From: Bog-532 sp963720945
GTDB taxonomy: Bacteria > Actinomycetota > Actinomycetes > Streptosporangiales > Streptosporangiaceae
Reading direction: 5' to 3'
Assembly: GCA_963720945.1 (NCBI GenBank)
Contig: CAVRHH010000029.1
Coordinates: forward strand, 1,116,001 to 1,180,000
Length of the DNA: 64,000 nucleotides
Shown here piece by piece: positions 34,479-42,911 of the stretch. The position numbers were made by a program, and so were the translations under genes. Position 1 is the first letter of the stretch, and every line of letters begins with the position of its first letter. Under the pieces are notes generated by a model that had not been told where the DNA came from, made no database searches, and saw nothing but the letters and a program-made list of their open reading frames with translations.

Positions 34479-35392
34479 TCAGCCGCGTGGCACCCATAGC
34501 CGCTGGCCGGCCGTGATGTTCGGGTTCGTGAGGCGGTTGGCCTGCAGGATCTGCTGCACGATGGCCCGGGCGTCGGCGTTCGGATCGGCGCTCTGGGCGA
34601 TCGACCACAGCGTGTCGCCGGGCTGGACGATCACCTGCGTGGCGTTGCCGTGCGCCGACGCGGGACCGCTCGCCTGGGCCGCGCTGGCTCCCGCCACGAA
34701 CAGGCCACAGACGGCCAGCGCAGCCAGGATGGCCACGACGATCCGGCCCCGCCTGGTCAGCCGCAGCCGGCCCGGCGCGACAGTCCCGGCCACGCGGCGG
34801 GCCGGACCGGATAGCCGGCCGGGGCCACCAGGCCGGCCGGTGTGGCGCGGCTGACGAGGGCTGCCCGGCCGGCCGCGGCCGGGCGACTGGCCAGCGTCGC
34901 CCGGTCCGCTGACGCTATGCGGTTGAGGACGGCCGGGTGGCGAACCGGCGTCATGGGGCTGGCCGGGGAGGCCTGGCTGACGGCGGCCCGGCTGATGGCG
35001 GCCGGGGCGATGTAGCCGCCGCCGGCCACCCGCCCCGCCTTCCGGCCGGCCTGCCTGGCCAGCACGCGGATGCCGGCGCGGGGGCGGGACGGCCACTGGG
35101 CGTCAGGCCCCCGCTGCGCGCCTGCGGGCCGCGGAGCCTGGGCGGCCCGCTGGGCGCGAGGCGCGGCCTGGCCTGAGAAGCGGTCCCCGCCGCCCGGGAA
35201 AATGCAGTCCCCGTCGGGCAGCACCCACCTCTTGCTGGGGAACAGCGGATGGACCGAAGGCCGCGCCTGGGCACCACCCGTCCGGCTCCGCCCCCGCGGC
35301 CCGGTGTCTGTCCTGGCGGTGTCTGTCCTGGCGGTGTCTGTCTTTGCCGGGACGGCCCCCGATGGCGGCACCTCTGCGGGCAGAGCACTCAT
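34479..35392 (-). CDS. LysM-domain cell-wall protein, reading frame interrupted
   Basis: The C-terminal 100 residues hold a membrane helix (GRIVVAILAALAVCGLFVAG) and a LysM domain (TQVIVQPGDTLWSIAQSA, then ITAGQRLWVPRG) that binds peptidoglycan. The strong start, ATG 35392 behind GAGGAGGTCGGC, opens a different frame that runs 211 residues and ends at 34757 without meeting the LysM frame. Good codon use moves from one frame to the other around 34790-34830. One frameshift would join them into a protein of about 300 residues, the usual form encoded opposite lexA. It could be a real mutation, programmed shifting or a sequencing error in GC-rich DNA. Confidence 0.55.
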
Positions 35393-35435
35393 GCCGACCT
35401 CCTCATCAAACGTTCATTCGAATGCTGCTGTTCGA

Positions 35436-35451
35436 TCGTATACCTGTTCGA
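35436..35451. promoter_or_regulatory. Candidate LexA (SOS) box
   Basis: TCGTATACCTGTTCGA matches the actinobacterial SOS box TCGAAC-N4-GTTCGA at 10 of 12 fixed positions. It lies between the LysM gene and lexA, where autoregulation is expected. A second symmetrical GTTCGATCGAAC (35446-35457) overlaps it. Confidence 0.6.
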
Positions 35452-35587
35452 TCGAACGAACCTACGACATCTTTGTACCGGGCGGGTCTGACATTTTGGC
35501 GACACGTCGAACAGATGTTTGAGATCGCGAAGCGCAGCGGCTACCCTCGGCAGCAGATAGGGAATAACCGGATTGGAAGGTCGCCTG

Positions 35588-36421
35588 ATGGACAACGGCA
35601 GTACGGATAACACCGCAGAGGGAGTAGCCGGGGCCGTCGGCGACGCTCCCCGCGCCAAGGGAAAACCAGGGCGAAAGCCAAAGGGCAGTGTCCCGCCCGT
35701 TGTCGCGGTGACGCCGGACAAGCCGGAGCCCGGTCACGTGCTCACCTGGCGGCAGCGCAAGGTGCTGCAGGTAATCCGCGATTCCGTGCAAAAGCGCGGC
35801 TATCCGCCCTCAATGCGGGAAATTGGCGAAGCGGTCGGGCTGACAAGCACGTCGAGCGTCTCGTACCAGCTTTCGACGCTGCAGGCGAAGGGTTATCTGC
35901 ACCGGGACGCCGGCCGGCCGCGGACGGTGGAGGTGCGCCTTCCCGGGCATCCGGCCGTCCGTCCCGAATTCGAACAGGACGAGGACGAGATCCCGGAGGC
36001 GCCGCCCGGCGCGTTTGACATTCCGTCGCAGGAAGCGGCGTACGTTCCCCTGGTCGGCCGGATCGCCGCCGGTGGTCCCGTGCTAGCCGAGCAGCGTGTG
36101 GAGGACGTTTTCCCGTTGCCGAAGCAGCTGGTCGGTGAGGGAGAGCACTTCCTGCTCAAGGTGAGCGGTGACTCGATGATCAACGCCGCGATCACCGACG
36201 GGGACTGGGTGGTGGTCCGGTCCCAGCCGAACGCGGAGAACGGTGAGATCGTCGCGGCCATGGTCGAGGGCGGGGGGGCCGAGGGCGAGGCGACCGTCAA
36301 GACGTTCAAGAAGAGCGACGGCCACGTCTGGCTGATTCCGCACAACCCGCTGTACGCCCCGATCCTGGGCGATGAGGCCACGATCCTCGGCAAGGTCGTG
36401 GCCGTCCTCAGGCGCGTCTAG
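35588..36421 (+). CDS. lexA: SOS repressor LexA
   Basis: A 277-residue LexA, with a longer N-terminus than E. coli LexA (a Lys/Gly/Pro-rich linker before residue 55), as in other actinomycetes. The winged helix reads VLQVIRDSVQKRGYPPSMRE then LTSTSSVSYQLSTLQ. The self-cleavage site is the Ala-Gly in GRIAAGGPVLAEQ, with catalytic Ser in GDSMINAAI and Lys in ATVKTFKK. It represses DNA-repair genes until RecA filaments trigger autoproteolysis. GGAAGG seven bases before ATG 35588 sets the start. Confidence 0.97.
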   Translation: MDNGSTDNTAEGVAGAVGDAPRAKGKPGRKPKGSVPPVVAVTPDKPEPGHVLTWRQRKVLQVIRDSVQKRGYPPSMREIGEAVGLTSTSSVSYQLSTLQAKGYLHRDAGRPRTVEVRLPGHPAVRPEFEQDEDEIPEAPPGAFDIPSQEAAYVPLVGRIAAGGPVLAEQRVEDVFPLPKQLVGEGEHFLLKVSGDSMINAAITDGDWVVVRSQPNAENGEIVAAMVEGGGAEGEATVKTFKKSDGHVWLIPHNPLYAPILGDEATILGKVVAVLRRV

Positions 36422-36549
36422 GGAGCCGCGGCACCCGCGGGGCGCGGCCCGGACGCTGGCCGGGCGCGCTCCCGCGGCGCCGATGTCCCGCCGAGCCCGG
36501 CCGCGGCCCTCCAGCCGGGCGGGCGGGACGCGGCGGCGGCGCCCAGGCG

Positions 36550-39054
36550 TCAGCCAGCGACGACATTGACCAGCTTGGGCGCGCGGACGATGACCTTCCG
36601 GATGGAGTGGCCGGCCAGCGCCCGCAGCACGCCGGGGGCGGCCAGGGCGATTTCCCGCAGCTCGTCCTCGCCGATGTCCGGTGACACCTCGGCCCGGTCC
36701 CGGACCTTCCCGTTCACCTGGATAACGCAGGTGACCGACTCGGTGACGAGCAGCGCGGGATCGGCGGCCGGCCACCCGGCCTTGGCGACCGAGGGCTCCT
36801 GGCCCAGCAGCTCCCAGCATTCCTCCGCCGTGTACGGGGCGAACAGTGACAGCAGCACCGCCAGGACACCGGCCGCCTCACGGACCGCCGGGTCACCGGC
36901 GCCCGGGCCCGAGTCGATGGCCCGGCGCGCGGCGGTCACCAGCTCCATCAGCCGGGCCACGGCCACGTTCAGCCGGTGGGCCTCGACCAGCCGGGTGACA
37001 TCCTCGATGGTGTGGTGCGTGACCCGGCGGAGGGCGATATCCCCGCCGGATGGCCCCGCTGATCCCGGCCGGGCCGCGGCTGGCCCGGCCGCCGCCACGT
37101 CGGCGGCGAGCCGCCAGACCCGGCCGAGGAACTTGACCATCGCCTCGGGCCGCACGTCAGCCCAGTCGATGTCGTCCTCCGGCGGGCTGGCGAAGATCAT
37201 GGTGAGCCGGATCGCGTCGACACCATGCGCGGCCAGCTGCTGGCCCAGGTCGACGCCGTTGCCCAGCGACTTGGACATCGCCTTGCCGCCGTTGATGACC
37301 TGGCCCTGATTCAGCAGCCGGGTGAACGGCTCGCGGAAGTCGGTCATGCCCATGTCGTGCAGGACCTTCACGAAGAACCGGCTGTAGAGCAGGTGCAGAA
37401 TGGCGTGCTCGACACCGCCGACGTACAGGTCGACCGGCGCCCAGCGGCGAACGTCGGCCGGATCGAACGGGCCATCTGTGTAGGCAGGTGAGCAGTACCG
37501 CAGGAAATACCAGGACGAGTCGACGAACGTGTCCATGGTGTCGGTGTCGCGCTTGGCCGGGCCGCCGCACTTGGGGCACTCCACGTTCACCCAGTCGGCG
37601 GCGGCGGCCAGCGGCGACACGCCCTTGGGCGCAAGGTTCTGCCCGCGCAGGTCCGGCAGGACGACCGGCAGGTCCTCCTCGGGGACCGGGACCTCCCCGC
37701 AGGACGGGCAGTGAATGATCGGGATCGGCGTGCCCCAGAAGCGCTGCCGGGAGACCAGCCAGTCGCGCAGCCGGTAGTTCACGGCGGCGTGGCCCAGGCC
37801 CTTCTCGGCCAGGATCGAAATGATCGCCGCGATCGCCTCGGTCTTGCCGAGCCCGTCGAGCGGGCCGGAATTGACCAGCATGCCGTCGCCCGGCGTCGCG
37901 ACGCCCGTCTCGGCCGGGTCAGGCTGATCGGTGGCCACCACGACGCGGACCGGCAGCCCGTGAGCGCGGGCGAAGTCCAGGTCGCGCTGGTCGTGCGCCG
38001 GAACCGCCATGATCGCGCCGGTTCCGTAGTCGGGCAGCACGTAGTCGGCCGCCCAGACGGGGATCAGCTCGTCGTTGACGGGGTTGACCGCGTGCACGCC
38101 CAGGAAAACGCCGGTCTTCTCGCGGCCGGTGGCCTGCCGTTCGATGTCGGTCAGCTTGCGGACCTCGGCCACGTAGCGGCGCAGTTCCTCCGCGCGGTCG
38201 GGCGTGCACAGCTCCCCGGCCAGCGGCGAGTCCGCGGCCACCACGAAGAACGTCGCGCCGTACAGCGTGTCGGGACGGGTGGTGAAGACCGTCACCGGCT
38301 CATCGCGGCCCTCGATGGCGAACTGCACCTCGGCGCCCTCGGACCGGCCGATCCAGTTGCGCTGCATGAGCAGGACGCGCTCCGGCCAGTTCCCCTCAAG
38401 GTCGGCGGCGTCGGCCAGCAGCTGGTCGGCGTAGGAGGTGATCCTGAAGTACCACTGGGTCAGCGTCCGCCGGACGACTTCGGTACCGCAGCGCTCGCAG
38501 CGGCCGTTGATGACCTGCTCGTTAGCCAGGACGGTCTGGTCCTTCGGGCACCAGTTGACGTAGCCGTCCTTACGGTAGGCCAGCTCGCGCTCGTAGAACC
38601 GCAGGAACAGCCACTGGTTCCAGCGGTAGTACTCCGGATCGCAGGTCTGCAGCCGGCGGGACCAGTCGAACGACACCGCGTACCGGCGGAAGGATTCCGC
38701 CTGGGTCTCGATATTCGCGTACGTCCAGTCCGCGGGGTGCGCGTTGTTACGGATCGCCGCGTTCTCGGCGGGCAGGCCGAACGCGTCCCAGCCGATCGGG
38801 TGCAGCACGTTCTTGCCCTGCTGAAACCAGTACCGCGCGACGGCGTCGCCGATCGCGTACGCCTCGGCGTGCCCCATGTGCAGGTCGCCGGACGGGTAGG
38901 GAAACATGTCCAGGAGGTACGCGCGCTCGCGGGTGTCCGCCGGATCGTCACTCGCGCGGAATGGATCCAGTTCCGCCCACCGAGCCTGCCATTTTCCCTG
39001 GATCTCGCGTGGGTCGTAGCGCTGCGCCGCCTCGGCGCTGTCCGCCGCTGTCAT
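36550..39054 (-). CDS. leuS: Leucyl-tRNA synthetase
   Basis: An 834-residue class Ia aminoacyl-tRNA synthetase that charges tRNA-Leu and edits mischarged products. The HIGH motif is DLHMGHAEAY near residue 58, the zinc domain has CPKDQ and CERCG, the editing domain contains TVFTTRPDTLYGATF, and the KMSKS motif appears as AMSKSLGNGVDLG. The anticodon-binding domain and C-terminal RKVIVRAPKLVNVVAG end match the family. The upstream 170 bases carry a short Leu-rich reading frame, a hairpin and a terminator, so expression is probably set by attenuation. Confidence 0.97.
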   Translation of the reverse strand: MTAADSAEAAQRYDPREIQGKWQARWAELDPFRASDDPADTRERAYLLDMFPYPSGDLHMGHAEAYAIGDAVARYWFQQGKNVLHPIGWDAFGLPAENAAIRNNAHPADWTYANIETQAESFRRYAVSFDWSRRLQTCDPEYYRWNQWLFLRFYERELAYRKDGYVNWCPKDQTVLANEQVINGRCERCGTEVVRRTLTQWYFRITSYADQLLADAADLEGNWPERVLLMQRNWIGRSEGAEVQFAIEGRDEPVTVFTTRPDTLYGATFFVVAADSPLAGELCTPDRAEELRRYVAEVRKLTDIERQATGREKTGVFLGVHAVNPVNDELIPVWAADYVLPDYGTGAIMAVPAHDQRDLDFARAHGLPVRVVVATDQPDPAETGVATPGDGMLVNSGPLDGLGKTEAIAAIISILAEKGLGHAAVNYRLRDWLVSRQRFWGTPIPIIHCPSCGEVPVPEEDLPVVLPDLRGQNLAPKGVSPLAAAADWVNVECPKCGGPAKRDTDTMDTFVDSSWYFLRYCSPAYTDGPFDPADVRRWAPVDLYVGGVEHAILHLLYSRFFVKVLHDMGMTDFREPFTRLLNQGQVINGGKAMSKSLGNGVDLGQQLAAHGVDAIRLTMIFASPPEDDIDWADVRPEAMVKFLGRVWRLAADVAAAGPAAARPGSAGPSGGDIALRRVTHHTIEDVTRLVEAHRLNVAVARLMELVTAARRAIDSGPGAGDPAVREAAGVLAVLLSLFAPYTAEECWELLGQEPSVAKAGWPAADPALLVTESVTCVIQVNGKVRDRAEVSPDIGEDELREIALAAPGVLRALAGHSIRKVIVRAPKLVNVVAG

Positions 39055-39132
39055 CGTTTCCTCACACTGTCGGGTCCGGCCGCATGCGTGTCATTGTGCA
39101 TCTGGCCATGCAATGGGGCGCCCCTGGCAATG

Positions 39133-39157
39133 AAAAGGCCCCTCGCTCACGCGGGGC
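39133..39157 (-). terminator. Attenuator terminator upstream of leuS
   Basis: On the minus strand GCCCC and GGGGC arms (39153-39157 and 39138-39142), with a further CG pair inside, are followed directly by CCTTTTC. It is a canonical intrinsic terminator, rare in this GC-rich window, 78 bases before the leuS start. Confidence 0.65.
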
Positions 39158-39192
39158 AGCCACGCCGACGGAGCTTCGAGGTCGGCGCGGCT
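39158..39192 (-). promoter_or_regulatory. Leader hairpin upstream of the leuS attenuator
   Basis: Arms 39181-39192 and 39158-39169 pair over 12 bases with one G-U, around an 11-base loop. It starts inside the leader stop codon. Its 3' arm can also pair partly with the CCCCGC of the terminator stem, the layout of an anti-terminator switch. Confidence 0.6.
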
Positions 39193-39220
39193 AAATAAGG
39201 AGCAGCCGGACGGCACGCAT
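39191..39220 (-). CDS. Putative leucine leader peptide MRAVRLLLI
   Basis: A nine-residue frame with three consecutive Leu codons (CTG CTC CTT), ending at TAG just where the leader hairpin begins. The minus-strand hexamer TATCCT (39227-39232) ends six bases before the ATG, so the mRNA can be leaderless, as is common for actinobacterial attenuator peptides. Stalling on scarce leucyl-tRNA would hold the ribosome over the first hairpin arm, free the second arm and prevent the terminator. A longer form from ATG 39238 (six more residues) is possible. Too short for gene finders; supported by context only. Confidence 0.65.
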   Translation of the reverse strand: MRAVRLLLI

Positions 39221-39226
39221 GCGCCG

Positions 39227-39232
39227 AGGATA
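39227..39232 (-). promoter_or_regulatory. Candidate -10 box of the leuS leader
   Basis: TATCCT on the minus strand fits TAnnnT and sits at the right distance for transcription to begin at the leader ATG. No convincing -35 box was seen. Confidence 0.45.
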
Positions 39233-39387
39233 GCGCATGAACAGGAGCGCCGGCGTACGCGCCCGCATGCCGAGTGCGGCCAGGCCAGGCGGGGCGCCGG
39301 TGCCGTGCGGGCGCACGTGCCCGGCACTGCCTCCGCTGGGCCTCCGCTGCGCTTCCTCTCCCTGCCGCGCCGGCATGTCAGGAAAAG

Positions 39388-39490
39388 CCGCAATGCGCCA
39401 TTCATAATGGACATTGCGGCGCAGAAATGAAATTATCCCGGGAATCGGCACGCTATCTAATGGCCCTTGACCGCGCATATTCGCGGTCAA
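39388..39490. repeat. Two inverted repeats between leuS and the AT-DH gene
   Basis: CCGCAATG/CATTGCGG (39388-39395, 39412-39419) encloses a second CCATT/AATGG stem; on the minus strand it is followed by CTTTTCC and resembles an intrinsic terminator. TTGACCGCG/CGCGGTCAA (39467-39475, 39482-39490) is a perfect 9-bp repeat around CATATT. The second could be an operator for the AT-DH gene. No gene lies in 39239-39709. Confidence 0.55.
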
Positions 39491-39709
39491 TACAGTGGGG
39501 TCGGCCGGGGCCGCCGCAGCTGGCTGCGATCGGCAAGTAAGGCACCATGCCCGGCTTGCCGTATCGGCCACGTGCCCGCACGCCCCGGACCTGCGGATGA
39601 CCACCGCCTTGGGCAGATGAGCCCGGGGCGGGCCGCTCCGGCGAAGCCTTACCGCGCTCAGCGGCCCGGGCCAGCAGGCCCGGGCCTGATCACTGCCTTC
39701 CGGGGAATA

Positions 39710-42205
39710 ATGTCCACTGGGGTTGACGCCGGATTCGCTCGTCCAGCCGTATTCACGGGTGTTTTCGCGCTTCGCGGCTGCGACCAGCAATGGCTTGCCG
39801 CCACATTGGAACGGATCGCGTCGATTGCCCCGCGAATGTCATCTCATGAGCTGCGGGACCTGGCGTGCCAATTGGGCCACGACATGGCCGCGGCCGGCCC
39901 GGCCGGGGCCCCGGGCGGTATTGCTGCTCGCCCGGCGGGCGGCGCCGTCCGGGCCCGGCCGGGGAATGCGGGTGCTGAGATCCGCGTCAGCATGACCGCG
40001 CGAAGCCGGGATGAGCTGGCTGAACGGGCCACATACGGGGCCCGCCTGGTGCGCGGCCTGCGCGGGGACGGCCCGATGATCAGCGACGGCGGGGTGCACG
40101 TGTCGTCCGGCGCCCGCGGCCGGGTCGTGCTGGTGTTCCCGGGCGGCGTGATGGCCAGCGGCGCGGTCCCCGGGGGTGCGGCCACCCCGGCCGACGAGGC
40201 GATGGCCCTGGCCCGGTCACTCGGCGCGGTGCAGTGGCTGGCGGGCCTCGGCGTCCGCCCGGCCGCCGCCGTCGGCTACAGCCTTGGTGAGCTGGCCGGC
40301 CTGGTATGGGCGGGCAGCCTGGCCGCGCCGGAAGCCGCGCGCCTGCTGGCCCAGCACGGCGAGGTGCGCCGCGGGCTGGGTGCCATGCGTACCGCGATGG
40401 CCAGGGTCGCCGCCGGCGAGGCGGCGGCCGGCTCGCTGACCGCCGCGTGCGGGCTGGCCGTCGCCGCCTTTGACGGGCCGCGCTCGCATGTGCTCGCTGG
40501 CCCGGTCCCGGCTGTCCGCGAGCTGATCCGGCAGGCCAGCGCCCTGGGTGTGACCGCGGACGTGCTGGATGACGCGCACGCCCTGCACACGCCGGCGATG
40601 GCACCGTGCGCCGCGCCGCTGCGCAGCGTGCTGGGCCAGGTCCGGTTCGGGCCGCCGCAGCGGCGGCTGGTGTCCACGGTGACGGCGCGCGAACTGACGC
40701 CGGACGACGACATCGCGGCGCTGCTGTGCGCTCAGCTCACCTCGCCGGTCCGCTTCCGCGACGCGATTCAGGTGGCCTCGGACGGCGCCGACCTGATCGT
40801 GGTCATCGGCGGCGACGACGCGCTCACCCGTGCGGCCGCCGCGTGCGGTGTCCCGGCCGCCGGTTTGCGGCTGGGTCCCGCCACCGCGGGGGGCGCCGCT
40901 GCCGGGGGCCCGGCCGCTGATCCCGGGGCGGCGTGCGCCGCGGCGCTGCTGGCGGCCGGTGTGATACCGGACGTTGCCGTGCTGAGTCCCGGCCCGGCCG
41001 AGCCGGTGGACATCTGGCGGGACTGGCCGGCCGCCTGGCGGGGAACGCGTCCGCCGGCGGGCGCGCCACCGGAGCCGGCGGGCGCGCGGGCCGGGGCGGC
41101 GGCGCGCGGACCGGGCCGTCTGTATTCCGGGCCTGACACGGGTGGGGCGCCGGTCACACGGGACGCGCCGGCGCCACGGCGGGGCCGGTTCCTGGAAACC
41201 GTCAGCGTGTTCCGTCCCGGCTCAGAGCTGGTCGCCGAGACGCGTATCTCCGCGCGGACCGACCCGTACCTGGCCGACTACCTCCTCGACGGGCAGCCGG
41301 TGCTGCCGGCCACGATCAGCCTGGAGGCGATGGCGGAGGCCGCCTCCGCGCTGGCCGGCCGGTCGATGCGCAGCGCGCGGCGGGTGCGGCTGAGCGCTCC
41401 CGTCGCCCTGGCCGGCGAGATGACGGACGAGATCCGGGCCGTGCTGCGCGCCGAGGCGCGGGTGCGGGGAGACGGGGTGGAGACGATCCTGTGGGTCCGG
41501 CGCGACGGCCTGGGTGACCAGCCGGCCGAATGCGCCCGGGCCGTGTTCACCGGGCCGGGTGAGCCGGCGGCGGCGGCGCCCGCCGCGGCGAACGGTTTCG
41601 GGATGGTAGGCGGGGCCGGCGCGGAGATCGTGGACGGGGCAGACCTGTACGGGCCGGTGTGTTTCCAGGCGGGACGGTTCCGCCGGGTGGCGCTGGTGTC
41701 CGGGAAACGGCCGCGGTCCTGCCGCGCAATCGTCCGCGGGCGTGACGAGGAGCCCTGGTTCGGGGACCTGCCGGAGCCGGCCGGCCAGCTGGTGCTGGGC
41801 AGCCCGGGCCTGAACGACGCGGCGCTGCAGGTGGCCCAGGCGTGCGTACCGGGCCGCAGGCTGCTGCCCGGCGGCTGCGATTCGCTGACGGTCGCGGGCG
41901 CTGAGGTACCGGGCGCGGTCGAACTGCGGGCCTACCTGATCTCGGCTCCGGCCGGCGGGGCGGGCGCGGACGGCGACGGTGAATACGTCTGGGACATCCA
42001 CGGTTACGACCTGCGCGGCCACCTGGTGATCGCGTGGATCGGGCTGCGGATGGCGGCGGCGGCCCTGCGGCCCGGCTCAAGTCCAGCGGACGTGCACGTG
42101 CTCACGCCAGAGGCCGAGAGCACGGGGATCCCCGCGCACCTCCACGCCGCCGGTCCCGCCCCGGTTCCACAGCATCAGGTAGAGAGCCTCAGCCGGGCCC
42201 GTTAG
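39710..42205 (+). CDS. Orphan polyketide-synthase-like acyltransferase-dehydratase protein
   Basis: About 831 residues. Residues about 135-420 form a malonyl-type acyltransferase: nucleophile Ser191 in GYSLGELAG, where GHSxGE is usual, and the catalytic His in ALHTPAM. After a Pro/Ala linker, residues from about 500 form a double-hotdog dehydratase-like region. The HxxxGxxxxP motif is YLLDGQPVLP, with Tyr524 where the base His should be, but the second motif DAALQ (about residue 702) is kept. No ketosynthase, carrier or thioesterase domain is present, nor such genes nearby. ATG 39710 is the likeliest start. The last 43 codons overlap the convergent gene at 42077-42895. Product unknown. Confidence 0.75.
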   Translation: MSTGVDAGFARPAVFTGVFALRGCDQQWLAATLERIASIAPRMSSHELRDLACQLGHDMAAAGPAGAPGGIAARPAGGAVRARPGNAGAEIRVSMTARSRDELAERATYGARLVRGLRGDGPMISDGGVHVSSGARGRVVLVFPGGVMASGAVPGGAATPADEAMALARSLGAVQWLAGLGVRPAAAVGYSLGELAGLVWAGSLAAPEAARLLAQHGEVRRGLGAMRTAMARVAAGEAAAGSLTAACGLAVAAFDGPRSHVLAGPVPAVRELIRQASALGVTADVLDDAHALHTPAMAPCAAPLRSVLGQVRFGPPQRRLVSTVTARELTPDDDIAALLCAQLTSPVRFRDAIQVASDGADLIVVIGGDDALTRAAAACGVPAAGLRLGPATAGGAAAGGPAADPGAACAAALLAAGVIPDVAVLSPGPAEPVDIWRDWPAAWRGTRPPAGAPPEPAGARAGAAARGPGRLYSGPDTGGAPVTRDAPAPRRGRFLETVSVFRPGSELVAETRISARTDPYLADYLLDGQPVLPATISLEAMAEAASALAGRSMRSARRVRLSAPVALAGEMTDEIRAVLRAEARVRGDGVETILWVRRDGLGDQPAECARAVFTGPGEPAAAAPAAANGFGMVGGAGAEIVDGADLYGPVCFQAGRFRRVALVSGKRPRSCRAIVRGRDEEPWFGDLPEPAGQLVLGSPGLNDAALQVAQACVPGRRLLPGGCDSLTVAGAEVPGAVELRAYLISAPAGGAGADGDGEYVWDIHGYDLRGHLVIAWIGLRMAAAALRPGSSPADVHVLTPEAESTGIPAHLHAAGPAPVPQHQVESLSRAR

Positions 42206-42895
42206 CTCGCAGCCTGTCCCCTCCGGGACATCATCGGCGGGTACCGTCCCGCGGGCCACCGCGGCCGAGTCCGGGGCCATCCGGACCAGCCAGTCGCCGG
42301 AGCCCGAGCCGGGGCCGCCCGGCCCGGGGCCGGGGCCGGGGCGCGCGTGGATGGCCAGCCAGCACGGCGGGTCGGCGCGCAGCCCGCGCTTGCTCTGACG
42401 GCGGGCGAAGCCCGTGATCAGCTCGTCGACACCGTCGCCGGCCAGGCCAGGCGGGAACGGGGCCAGCTGCCCGGCGCCCGCGGCCAGCTCGGCGTCCACG
42501 CGATGGATGGCGGTCTCGTGGGCCTGGCGCCGGGCCCAGAAAGCCAGCGGCGACGCCGCGGGCAGGAAGGTCCAGCACGTCATCCCGGGATCGGCGTGCT
42601 CGAGCGCGGCGACCAAGCGCTGCAGGCCGTCGAGGAACCAGCCGGGCAGGTCCTTGTCATCGGCCGGCCCGGAACGAACCATGTCGTCCTCGCTCAGCTG
42701 GTCCATCCAGACCGGGTGCTCCTCGATGACGTACCGGGTGGCCCAGCGGTGCACGTTGCTCACGTGCCGGACCAGGTCACGCATCCGCCACCCGGGGCAG
42801 GACGGCACCGGCGCGTCCGGGCCGCCGCGCTCGGCCGCGCTGGCCAGCAGCGGGCCCTCGGCCCGCAGCGCCGCGATGTGGTCGGCTATCCGCAC
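42077..42895 (-). CDS. TIGR03083/maleylpyruvate isomerase N-terminal domain protein
   Basis: A 272-residue protein of the DinB-like four-helix fold. It starts RIADHIAALRAEGPLLASAA and shows CPGWRMRDLVRHVSNVHRW (first metal His), later WARRQAHETAIHRVDAE, the HxxxHxxD metal motif of this family, and a C-terminal SCP2-like part ending ALGLWREHVHVRWT. Such proteins are mycothiol-linked enzymes (isomerases or transferases) or of unknown role; mshC at 48084 shows the host makes mycothiol. GTG 42895 lies 16 bases after the tmsB stop, so it is the third gene of that operon. Its 3' end overlaps the AT-DH gene. Confidence 0.82.
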   Translation of the reverse strand: MRIADHIAALRAEGPLLASAAERGGPDAPVPSCPGWRMRDLVRHVSNVHRWATRYVIEEHPVWMDQLSEDDMVRSGPADDKDLPGWFLDGLQRLVAALEHADPGMTCWTFLPAASPLAFWARRQAHETAIHRVDAELAAGAGQLAPFPPGLAGDGVDELITGFARRQSKRGLRADPPCWLAIHARPGPGPGPGGPGSGSGDWLVRMAPDSAAVARGTVPADDVPEGTGCELTGPAEALYLMLWNRGGTGGVEVRGDPRALGLWREHVHVRWT

Positions 42896-42911
42896 GGGGA
42901 CCGCCCGGAAC

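Noticed and set aside
34259..34480. Cobalamin riboswitch before nrdR-nrdJ
   Set aside because: I see no B12-box-like sequence, and the leader before the GTG is too short for the fold.
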